In this document: piece by piece, positions 1 through 4,918 of the stretch
Layout: each line of letters starts with the position of its first letter
How positions within the stretch are numbered: position 1 is the first letter of the stretch
Assembly: GCA_020445165.1 (NCBI GenBank)
Contig: JAGRHE010000189.1
Coordinates: forward strand, 1 to 5,332
Source of the DNA: Gammaproteobacteria bacterium
GTDB taxonomy: Bacteria > Pseudomonadota > Gammaproteobacteria > Chromatiales > Sedimenticolaceae
Length of the DNA stretch: 5,332 nt
Direction: 5' to 3'
Translations under genes and position numbers: made by a program
Notes under the pieces: model-generated
What the model saw: the letters and a program-made list of their open reading frames with translations, nothing else
What the model was told of the DNA's origin: nothing
The model's database searches: none

Positions 1-1
1 C

Positions 2-1222
2 GACGACTTTCCGCAGCTCAAGCTGATCAAGCTGGAACAGAACTACCGCTCGACCTCGCGCATCCTGCGTGCAGCCAACCAGTTGATTGCGAACAACGAG
101 CACGTGTTCGAAAAACGCCTGTGGAGCGAACTCGGACCGGGCGACCTGCTGCGCGTAATCACCTGCCGCGACGAAGAGGACGAAGCCGAGCGCGTGGTCA
201 GCGAGATCGTGCAGCAGCGCTTCGCCACTGGCGCCCCCTACGGCAGCTTCGCCGTGCTGTATCGCGGCAACCACCAGGCTCGCGTATTCGAACAGGCGCT
301 GCGTACCCAGGGCGTGCCCTACTTCATGAGCGGCGGCACATCCTTCTTCGCCCGCAGTGAGATCAAGGATGTCATGGCTTACCTGCGCCTGCTGGCGAAC
401 CCTGACGACGACAGCGCCTTCCTGCGCGTCGTCAACACGCCACGGCGCGAAATCGGCACCACGACGCTCGAGGCACTGTCGGGTTACGCGGCGCAAAGAC
501 AATGCCCGCTGTTCCATGCAATTGACGAACTCGCCCTCGAACAGCAGCTCAAACCCGGCCCGCTGGCGAGACTTCGTGAATTCTCGGCCTGGATCCGGCA
601 GCTAACGCGCAGCGCGGAATCCGATCCGGCCACGGATACCGTGCGCCAGCTTTTGTCCGACCTGGATTACCAGGACTGGCTGCAGCAGACCAGCAGCAAT
701 GACAAGACTGCCGAACGCCGCTGGCAGAACGTCGAAGAGTTGATCGCCTGGCTGGAGAAACTGCAGCAGGACGAACGACGCGGCGACAGCCTCGGCGTGA
801 TGGTCAATCACCTGGCATTGATGGACATCCTGGAACGCCAGGACGAGGAATCGGCCGACGACCGGGTCGTGCTGATGACCCTGCACGCGGCCAAGGGCCT
901 GGAGTTTCCACACGTGTTCCTGGTCGGCATGGAAGAGGAACTGCTGCCACATCGCAGCAGCATCGAGGAAGACAACATCGCCGAAGAACGCCGCCTGGCC
1001 TACGTCGGCCTGACCCGTGCCCAGCGCACCCTGGTCATGACCTGCGCCGAGCGCCGCCGGCGTGGCGGCGAACGGGTGCGTTGCGAACCGAGCCGCTTCC
1101 TGCGGGAGCTGCCGGCCGACGACCTGCGCTGGGAAGGCCGCGGGGCGAAGCTGTCAGCCGAGGAAAAGCAGGCCCGTGGCAAGGCCAGCCTGGCCGGCCT
1201 CAAGGCGATGCTGGACGGCTGA
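2..1222 (+). CDS. rep: ATP-dependent DNA helicase Rep, C-terminal 406 residues (5' end outside window)
   Basis: SF1A (UvrD/Rep/PcrA) helicase that translocates 3'-5' on single-stranded DNA and helps forks pass nucleoprotein blocks. The reading frame is open from base 2, so the gene starts outside the window; a TTG at 83 is internal and not the start. Numbering the visible residues from base 2, helicase motif IV is QNYRS at 13-17 with its ATP-contacting Arg, preceded by KLE. The block GTSFFARSEIKDVMAYLRLL at about 112-131 and the SAFLRVVNTPRREIG segment at about 138-152 are typical of Rep/UvrD domain 2. Motif V is TLHAAKGLEFPHVF at 293-306. Motif VI is RRLAYVGLTRAQ at 330-341, carrying the arginine finger. 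Walker A and B lie in the missing N-terminal part. E. coli Rep has about 673 residues, so roughly 267 are missing. The close match through motif IV and the following ANNEHVFEKRLWSELG segment favours Rep over UvrD. It ends with TGA at 1220-1222, and no frameshift is seen. Confidence 0.95.
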   Translation, partial: DDFPQLKLIKLEQNYRSTSRILRAANQLIANNEHVFEKRLWSELGPGDLLRVITCRDEEDEAERVVSEIVQQRFATGAPYGSFAVLYRGNHQARVFEQALRTQGVPYFMSGGTSFFARSEIKDVMAYLRLLANPDDDSAFLRVVNTPRREIGTTTLEALSGYAAQRQCPLFHAIDELALEQQLKPGPLARLREFSAWIRQLTRSAESDPATDTVRQLLSDLDYQDWLQQTSSNDKTAERRWQNVEELIAWLEKLQQDERRGDSLGVMVNHLALMDILERQDEESADDRVVLMTLHAAKGLEFPHVFLVGMEEELLPHRSSIEEDNIAEERRLAYVGLTRAQRTLVMTCAERRRRGGERVRCEPSRFLRELPADDLRWEGRGAKLSAEEKQARGKASLAGLKAMLDG

Positions 1223-1323
1223 TCTCAAGGTCGTAGGGCAGGCTGTGTCTGCCATCGTCGCGCGAAATGCGATCTACCCGGGGAGATCGCTCACGAAGGC
1301 ACACGGTGATAGTGATGCCCATG
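1223..1323. other. rep downstream intergenic segment with small inverted repeats
   Basis: Noncoding stretch between the convergent genes rep and the c5-like cytochrome. It holds a 5-bp inverted repeat, GGCAG/CTGCC, inside GTAGGGCAGGCTGTGTCTGCC-like sequence at about 1236-1252. A second, stronger hairpin follows and is listed separately. A GTAGGG start followed by a short dyad resembles interspersed intergenic repeats seen in some gammaproteobacteria, but only one copy is in the window, so calling it a repeat family member is speculative. No open frame here looks real. Confidence 0.35.
1269..1290 (+). terminator. hairpin downstream of rep, possible terminator lacking a U-tract
   Basis: A perfect 7-bp inverted repeat, GCGATCT (1269-1275) and AGATCGC (1284-1290), encloses an 8-base GC-rich loop, 47 bases after the rep stop codon. 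No run of T follows on the plus strand. It is therefore not a canonical intrinsic terminator; it could slow or process the rep transcript, or be part of a REP-like element. Confidence 0.35.
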
Positions 1324-1346
1324 AAAAAGCCCGGACTGGCCGGGCT
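1324..1346 (-). terminator. intrinsic terminator of the di-heme cytochrome gene
   Basis: Perfect 7-bp stem AGCCCGG (1328-1334) and CCGGGCT (1340-1346) with a 5-base loop. On the plus strand it is preceded by five A residues (1324-1328). Read on the minus strand this is a GC-rich hairpin immediately followed by TTTTT, 31 bases after the cytochrome stop codon: a standard Rho-independent terminator. The plus-strand side lacks a T-tract, so it is one-directional and serves the cytochrome gene rather than rep. Confidence 0.85.
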
Positions 1347-1377
1347 CGTTCGGTTCGACGCTGAGGGTCGGTTGCGC

Positions 1378-2331
1378 TTACTGGCCTTCGTGCACCATGT
1401 AGGCAACCGCATCAGCGACAGCGGTATCCGACAAATCCATGCGGCCACCCTTGGGCGGCATGGCGTTCTTACCGGCGATCGCGTTGTGCACCAGCGTCTC
1501 CATGCCCTGCGCGATGCGCGGCGCCCACAGCGCCTTGTCACCCAACTTGGGTGCACCCGCAGCGCCCGTCGTGTGACAGACGAAACAGGCCGACGCGTAA
1601 ACCGATTTGCCATTGGCCAGGTCCGCCTCGGCGGCAGGCGCTGCCTGCACCTGGGCCGCTGGGGCCTCGGCGACCGGTGCCTCCGGTGCCGCGCCTGGCA
1701 GCATGCCGGCAACCGCGGCAACCGCCGACTTGGTCACGTCAACGGCATTGTCCGCCATCTGCTTGACCGCCTCGACCGGGCCACTCGCTGCGGCCGGTTC
1801 AGCAGCCGGCTCGGCCGCCGCCTGCGCGGCAGGTGCAGGAGTCGCTGCAGCCGCCACGTCGACCCCGCTCTCGCTGAGCATGTGCTCGACGGCTGCACGG
1901 ATCTCGTCGTCACTGACCATCGCGCCACCCTTCGGCGGCATAGCGCCCTTGCCGTTAATGGCACTGGTGGTCAACGCATCGATACCGCCGGCAGCATTCA
2001 GGCGTTGCTCCCAGGCCGCGGTATCACCCAGCTTGGGGGCACCCAGCACGCCGGCGCCGTGGCACGAGTTACAGGCCGCGGCGACGACTTCGGCGCCACT
2101 CTTGGGCGCAGCGGGCTCAGCTGCCGCACTGGCGACATTGACCGAGCCGACCGGTTGAATGCGTTCGGCAACGATCGCACGCAGCCGCGGATCCGGGCCA
2201 CGCGCCTCTTCGATCGAGCCGGTGATCGCGTTGGCGAGGATCAGAATGATGACGGTAAAGGCCACCAACGCCCCGAGTACCATCAGAAACATGCGCAGAA
2301 AGGCACTGTCGTTATGTGCAGACACGGTCAT
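1378..2331 (-). CDS. membrane-anchored di-heme cytochrome c5-type protein
   Basis: Electron carrier with two covalently bound c-type hemes, predicted to sit on the periplasmic face of the inner membrane. In the 317-residue product, residues 1-13 are short and cytoplasmic, and residues 14-36 form one hydrophobic helix that looks like an uncleaved anchor. The first heme domain (about 75-157) has CNSCH at 87-91 and its probable axial Met in MPPKGG (131-136). The second (about 237-316) has CFVCH at 249-253 and MPPKGG at 291-296. Both share a GAPKLGD block after the heme site, typical of cytochrome c5/CycB. They are joined by a roughly 75-residue Ala/Pro/Glu-rich linker (160-235) containing an amphipathic stretch. 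Classical c5 has a single heme, so this is an internal duplication. Stop is TAA at 1378-1380. The start is uncertain: ATG at 2331 lies only 2 bases from AGGAG, while GTG at 2325 lies 8 bases from it. It is followed by a strong terminator. Its redox partner is unknown; cbb3-type oxidase or sulfur-oxidation chains are inference only. Confidence 0.9.
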   Translation of the reverse strand: MTVSAHNDSAFLRMFLMVLGALVAFTVIILILANAITGSIEEARGPDPRLRAIVAERIQPVGSVNVASAAAEPAAPKSGAEVVAAACNSCHGAGVLGAPKLGDTAAWEQRLNAAGGIDALTTSAINGKGAMPPKGGAMVSDDEIRAAVEHMLSESGVDVAAAATPAPAAQAAAEPAAEPAAASGPVEAVKQMADNAVDVTKSAVAAVAGMLPGAAPEAPVAEAPAAQVQAAPAAEADLANGKSVYASACFVCHTTGAAGAPKLGDKALWAPRIAQGMETLVHNAIAGKNAMPPKGGRMDLSDTAVADAVAYMVHEGQ

Positions 2332-2333
2332 CG

Positions 2334-2338
2334 CTCCT
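2334..2338 (-). promoter_or_regulatory. ribosome binding site that bears on the cytochrome start
   Basis: The minus strand reads AGGAG at 2338-2334, a strong Shine-Dalgarno match. It is 2 bases from the ATG at 2331 but 8 bases from the in-frame GTG at 2325. The usual spacing is about 5-9 bases, so the shorter product starting at GTG (beginning (M)SAHNDSAFL) may be the one made. Confidence 0.6.
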
Positions 2339-2386
2339 AGGAATTGCCACTGGTCGGACGGGTCGGGCCCGAAAAAAACGGCAAGC

Positions 2387-2415
2387 AGTATAGCGGTTCA
2401 TGCGGTCGTGCGGAA
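2387..2415 (-). promoter_or_regulatory. candidate sigma-70 promoter for the cytochrome gene
   Basis: On the minus strand a good -10 hexamer, TATACT (2392-2387), is preceded by a 17-base spacer and a poor -35, TTCCGC (2415-2410). The predicted transcript would start near 2380, leaving a leader of about 50 bases before the cytochrome start. A strong -10 with a weak -35 is what an activator-dependent promoter looks like. A GTTC-N13-GAAC dyad (2396-2416) overlaps the spacer and -35. Confidence 0.5.
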
Positions 2416-2459
2416 CTGGCGGGGAATGCCGCCCGCGCCGCACGCCCGGCCGGATCGGC

Positions 2460-3212
2460 TCAGTGCGGATCCTTGCGCCGGTATTCGCCCAGCGCGACCA
2501 GGGCGTCAAGGTCCCGGATCTCGATCTCGGTGCGGTCGCAGGTGAGCAAACCGTCTTCGCGCAACTTGCGCAGGACGCGGTTGGTGTGCACCGGCGTTAG
2601 CCCGGTCAACTCGCCGAGCATTTCCTGGGTCATCGGGAACGGCATCACGCGCCCCCCCTCGCGCAGCAGCGACAAAGGCTGCAAGCGGAAGTAGAGGTCG
2701 ACTACGGCATGCGCAATGCGCTGCTCGGCGGACTTGCGCCCGAGCCCGAGCACGCTCGATTCACAGCTGGCGATGTAGCGTGCATGGATGGCATTGATCT
2801 GGCGCGAGATGTCCGGCCGGGTGTCGACCATCGCGTGCAGATCGGCCTGACGGAAGCCGCAGACCGTCACGTCGGTGATTGCCAGCGCGCTGTGACTGTA
2901 GGCGGCATCACCAGTCGGCGCGTAACCGACGAAATCGCCCGGCAACGCCACCCGCAGCCCCTGGCGGCTGCCGTCGGAGTGACTGCGGTACAGGAGCAGC
3001 CAGCCGGAGAACAGGGTGTAGGCCATGCTCGCCGTCGTGTCTTCCTGGTACAGGGACTGGCGCGCAGGCAGGACATACTGGGCCGTGCGCCGCCGCTCAG
3101 CCTCCTCGATGTACTCCGGCGCGACGACCTGGAACAGGGCCTTTTGCCGGATCGGACAATCGGCACAGTGTGGCGGTGCTGGGTTCACTTCGACCGTTCT
3201 GTTTTTCTGCAC
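2460..3212 (-). CDS. Crp/Fnr-family transcriptional regulator
   Basis: Dimeric DNA-binding regulator with an N-terminal beta-roll sensor, a long dimer helix and a C-terminal winged helix. Numbered from GTG 3212 (250 residues), an N-terminal HCADCPIRQKALF block (15-27) opens the protein, followed by the beta-roll with ALPGDFVGYAPTG at about 89-101, a dimer helix at about 130-160, and the HTH at 196-223 with recognition helix TPVHTNRVLRKLR (206-218). FNR-like cysteines are C16, C19 and C118 (in VCGF), but the third FNR N-terminal cysteine position is Ala (A25). The Arg-Ser pair that binds cAMP phosphate in CRP is not present, so a cAMP receptor is unlikely. FNR's E-x-x-S-R recognition residues appear as V-x-x-N-R, so a classic FNR box is not expected. 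GTG 3212 was chosen for GGGGGA 9 bases upstream; GTG 3188 (242 residues) is the alternative. The frame extends to 3521, but that part overlaps ccmA and is not family-like. The gene is divergent from ccmA and upstream of the cytochrome. Its signal is unknown. Confidence 0.88.
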   Translation of the reverse strand: MQKNRTVEVNPAPPHCADCPIRQKALFQVVAPEYIEEAERRRTAQYVLPARQSLYQEDTTASMAYTLFSGWLLLYRSHSDGSRQGLRVALPGDFVGYAPTGDAAYSHSALAITDVTVCGFRQADLHAMVDTRPDISRQINAIHARYIASCESSVLGLGRKSAEQRIAHAVVDLYFRLQPLSLLREGGRVMPFPMTQEMLGELTGLTPVHTNRVLRKLREDGLLTCDRTEIEIRDLDALVALGEYRRKDPH

Positions 3213-3404
3213 CCCTGCGCGTCCCCCGATGTCCGAGTGTGCAACCAGGCGTTCGCCGGCCGCTCCTGCCGCAGCATGACATGTTGCGACATCGTTTGGT
3301 CGTAAGCTTAATCCACGTGCGCCTCCCGCGTCAGGTGGGTTTACCCCAGCCACGCAGGTACTGCATCGTGTAGACTTGCGCCTCCTTACCCGCCTGCACA
3401 TCCG
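3213..3404. promoter_or_regulatory. divergent regulatory region between the Crp/Fnr regulator and ccmA
   Basis: This 192-bp region sits between divergently transcribed genes, so it should hold promoters for both. The plus-strand promoter is listed separately. No convincing minus-strand promoter hexamers were found. Possible operator-like dyads include TAAGCTTA (3303-3310), CACGTG (3314-3319) and ACATGT (near 3279-3284). No TTGAT-N4-ATCAA FNR site was seen by eye, in line with the altered recognition helix of the adjacent regulator. Confidence 0.5.
3284..3312 (+). promoter_or_regulatory. candidate sigma-70 promoter of the ccm operon
   Basis: TTGCGA (3284-3289) matches four of six -35 bases. 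CTTAAT (3307-3312) matches four of six -10 bases. The spacer is exactly 17 bases. Transcription would begin near 3319, giving a leader of about 85 bases before the ccmA ATG. The 8-bp palindrome TAAGCTTA overlaps the -10 element and would be well placed for a repressor. The assignment rests on hexamer matching only. Confidence 0.4.
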
Positions 3405-4055
3405 ATGAATCAAGGCACAGACCGGCCCCCTTTGCAGATCGACGCCCTGTGCTGTGTGCGTGGCGACAGGGTGCTGTTCCGCGACCTCAGCTTCACCGTG
3501 GACGACAGCGAGCTGCTGCACCTGAAAGGCCGCAACGGCAGTGGCAAGACGACCCTGCTACGCGCCCTGGCCGGGCTGCTGCTGCCAGAATCCGGCGAGA
3601 TCCGCTGGCAGGGCCGCAACATCCGTAGCCTGCGCGAGGAATATGCCCGTCACCTGCTCTACCTGGGTCACCTGAACGGCATCAAGGGTGACCTGAGCGC
3701 GGTCGAGAACCTGCGCATCGCAGCGATCCTGGACGGTTTCGAGCTAAGCGAGACACGCGCGTGGGATATCCTCGCCGAGCTCGGTCTGCGCGGCCATGAA
3801 GACCTGCCGACCAAGCACCTGTCGCAGGGCCAGAAACGACGTGTCGCCCTGGCGCGACTGCTGGCCAACGACGCCCGCGTGTGGATCCTCGACGAACCCT
3901 TCACCGCGCTCGACGTGGCCGCGGTACAGCTGTTGCAGGACGTGATTCACCGACATGTCGGCAACGGTGGCATGGCGATCGTGACCACGCACCAGGAAGT
4001 CGCCATGATCGGCGCCAACACGCGCACGATCGAGCTGGGACGGCGCCATGCTTGA
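3405..4055 (+). CDS. ccmA: heme exporter ATP-binding protein CcmA (cytochrome c biogenesis)
   Basis: Cytoplasmic ATPase of the System I cytochrome c maturation complex. With CcmB and CcmC it powers release of heme-loaded CcmE for heme attachment to apocytochromes. The 216-residue length fits the family. Visible ABC motifs are Walker A GRNGSGKT (42-49, Lys48), signature LSQGQ (139-143), Walker B WILDEP (160-165, with Asp163 and catalytic Glu164), the D-loop ALD (168-170) and switch His196 in TTH. The family segment LLYLGHLNGIKGDLSAVENL (84-103) carries His where transport ABC proteins usually have the Q-loop Gln; this also occurs in the CcmA family. The ATG at 3405 has no good Shine-Dalgarno sequence just upstream. 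It is the first gene of the ccm operon and overlaps ccmB by 8 bases, implying translational coupling. Confidence 0.96.
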   Translation: MNQGTDRPPLQIDALCCVRGDRVLFRDLSFTVDDSELLHLKGRNGSGKTTLLRALAGLLLPESGEIRWQGRNIRSLREEYARHLLYLGHLNGIKGDLSAVENLRIAAILDGFELSETRAWDILAELGLRGHEDLPTKHLSQGQKRRVALARLLANDARVWILDEPFTALDVAAVQLLQDVIHRHVGNGGMAIVTTHQEVAMIGANTRTIELGRRHA

Positions 4056-4716
4056 ACCATTGATCTGGGTGATCCGGCGTGACCTGACGATCGCGATGCG
4101 ACGGCGCTCGGACATCTTCACCACGTTGATATTCTTCGTCATCGTGGTCAGCCTGTTTCCGCTCGGCATCGGCCCGGAACCCGACACCCTGCGCCTGATC
4201 GCGCCCGGAATCGTCTGGGTCGGGGCATTGCTGGCGTCGATGCTGGCACTGGAACAGATCTTCTCGGCCGACCACCGCGACGGCACGCTCGAGCAGCTGC
4301 TGCTGACGCCGCAGCCGGTGTCGGTCCTGGTGGCCGGCAAGGTGCTGGCACATTGGCTGGTCAGCGGCCTGCCGCTGGTAATCATGGCGCCGCTGCTGGG
4401 CTTGCAGTACAACCTGTCAGGCGATGCACAGCTGACCCTGCTCGCATCGCTGCTGCTGGGCACGCCGTCGCTGAGTCTGATCGGTGCCATCGGGGCCGCA
4501 TTGACCCTCGGTCTACGCTCGGGCGGAGTATTGCTGGCGTTGCTGGTTCTGCCCCTGTATATCCCGGTGCTGATTTTCGGCGCCGGTGCGGTCGAGGCGA
4601 CGGCCTCGGGGCTCGGCGGTCAGGCACACCTTTCGATGCTGGCCGCAATCCTGGTGGTCAGCCTGGTGCTGGCGCCCTTGGCGACCACGGCCGCGCTGCG
4701 CGTGGCGGAAGACTGA
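4048..4716 (+). CDS. ccmB: heme exporter membrane protein CcmB
   Basis: Integral inner-membrane subunit of the CcmABCD complex, the membrane partner of CcmA. The 222-residue product has about six hydrophobic segments, near 23-40, 50-70, 95-118, 128-150, 158-180 and 194-215. Family landmarks are the cytoplasmic loop EQIFSADHRDGTLEQLLLTP (69-88), which fits the CcmA coupling region, GKVLAHWL (97-104), and LPLYIPVLIFGAGA (168-181). The ATG at 4048 lies inside the ccmA end, and GGGA 7 bases upstream (4037-4040) can serve as ribosome binding site, so the start is well supported. It ends with TGA at 4714-4716. Unlike the usual tight ccmABC arrangement, ccmC begins 202 bases later. Confidence 0.96.
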   Translation: MLEPLIWVIRRDLTIAMRRRSDIFTTLIFFVIVVSLFPLGIGPEPDTLRLIAPGIVWVGALLASMLALEQIFSADHRDGTLEQLLLTPQPVSVLVAGKVLAHWLVSGLPLVIMAPLLGLQYNLSGDAQLTLLASLLLGTPSLSLIGAIGAALTLGLRSGGVLLALLVLPLYIPVLIFGAGAVEATASGLGGQAHLSMLAAILVVSLVLAPLATTAALRVAED

Positions 4717-4918
4717 GCGCGGTCGTTGGCGGTGAAACTTCCGGGTTTTGCGCCGGTCTGTTTATACCGGTAATCTCTTCGCCGCGGCGCGCAAATGCGG
4801 TTCAGATCAAGGAAAAGACCGCAGATCCCCGCAAAATGGCGGGGTTGCACGCGACCCGTGCGCGGTGTGAAAAACCGCGACGCAACCGGACATAACAATC
4901 GATACTAGCCGAGGCACG
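4717..4918. other. hairpin-rich 202-bp gap between ccmB and ccmC
   Basis: Noncoding as far as can be judged. It contains a series of perfect short inverted repeats: CCGGT/ACCGG (4753-4757 and 4766-4770), GCGGT/ACCGC (4797-4801 and 4818-4822), CCCCGC/GCGGGG (4827-4832 and 4839-4844), GCACG/CGTGC (4847-4851 and 4857-4861) and CGCGGT/ACCGCG (4861-4866 and 4874-4879). CAGATC occurs twice, starting at 4803 and 4822. None of the stems is followed by a proper T-run, so an intrinsic terminator is not supported. A weak TTGCAC -35-like box (4845-4850) is present, but without a good -10. A 37-codon basic frame at 4795-4908 is considered unlikely to be a gene. Confidence 0.55.
4827..4879 (+). repeat. three abutting hairpins upstream of ccmC
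   Basis: Three perfect stems follow one another within 53 bases. CCCCGC/GCGGGG has a 6-base loop, GCACG/CGTGC a 5-base loop, and CGCGGT/ACCGCG a 7-base GTGAAAA loop. The last two share base 4861, so both cannot be fully paired at once. They end 39 bases before the ccmC ATG. Possible roles are mRNA processing or stability control between ccmAB and ccmC. No known riboswitch or attenuator was recognised. Confidence 0.5.

Larger units (their letters stand above)
2332..2459. other. intergenic region between regulator and cytochrome genes
   Basis: This 128-bp gap lies between two same-strand genes and carries the cytochrome promoter and ribosome binding site. It also contains the perfect 10-bp palindrome TCGGGCCCGA (2363-2372), two GGTCGG direct repeats starting at 2352 and 2361, and a seven-T run on the minus strand (2372-2378). 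No convincing terminator for the upstream regulator gene was found; GGCGG/CCGCC-type stems exist near its stop but no U-tract follows them. Readthrough from the regulator into the cytochrome is therefore possible. Confidence 0.5.

Noticed and set aside
1607..2158. 183-codon Ala-rich plus-strand frame
   Set aside because: Mirror of the Ala/Pro-rich cytochrome linker; low complexity and no motif.
1267..2340. 357-codon plus-strand frame opposite the cytochrome gene
   Set aside because: Antisense shadow of a GC-rich gene: Arg- and Gly-rich, no recognisable domain, while the opposite strand carries clear heme motifs.
2709..3305. 198-codon plus-strand frame opposite the regulator
   Set aside because: Lies antisense to a well-supported Crp/Fnr protein and has no family features of its own.
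3213..3404. Classical FNR (TTGAT-N4-ATCAA) or CRP (TGTGA-N6-TCACA) site before ccmA
   Set aside because: None found on inspection of either strand.
3213..3521. N-terminal extension of the Crp/Fnr regulator frame up to 3521
   Set aside because: It overlaps the start of ccmA on the other strand, has no family resemblance, is Arg- and Cys-rich as expected of an antisense shadow, and would make the protein about 100 residues longer than the family.
3744..4490. 248-codon minus-strand frame opposite ccmA and ccmB
   Set aside because: Spans the junction of two confident plus-strand genes; Ser- and Arg-rich with no domain.
4735..4750. AAAC/GTTT-type mini-hairpin just after ccmB with a short T-run as terminator
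   Set aside because: The stem is only 4-5 bp, AT-rich, and the T-run is four bases that are part of the stem; too weak to call.
4353..4895. 180-codon plus-strand frame running from ccmB into the gap
   Set aside because: Out of frame with ccmB over most of its length, Arg/Gly/Ala-rich, and only its tail enters the noncoding gap.
4795..4908. 37-codon highly basic frame in the ccmB-ccmC gap, ending TAG at 4906
   Set aside because: No Shine-Dalgarno sequence before its ATG, no hydrophobic segment that could make it a CcmD-like protein, and it runs through several hairpins; CcmD is normally encoded after ccmC.
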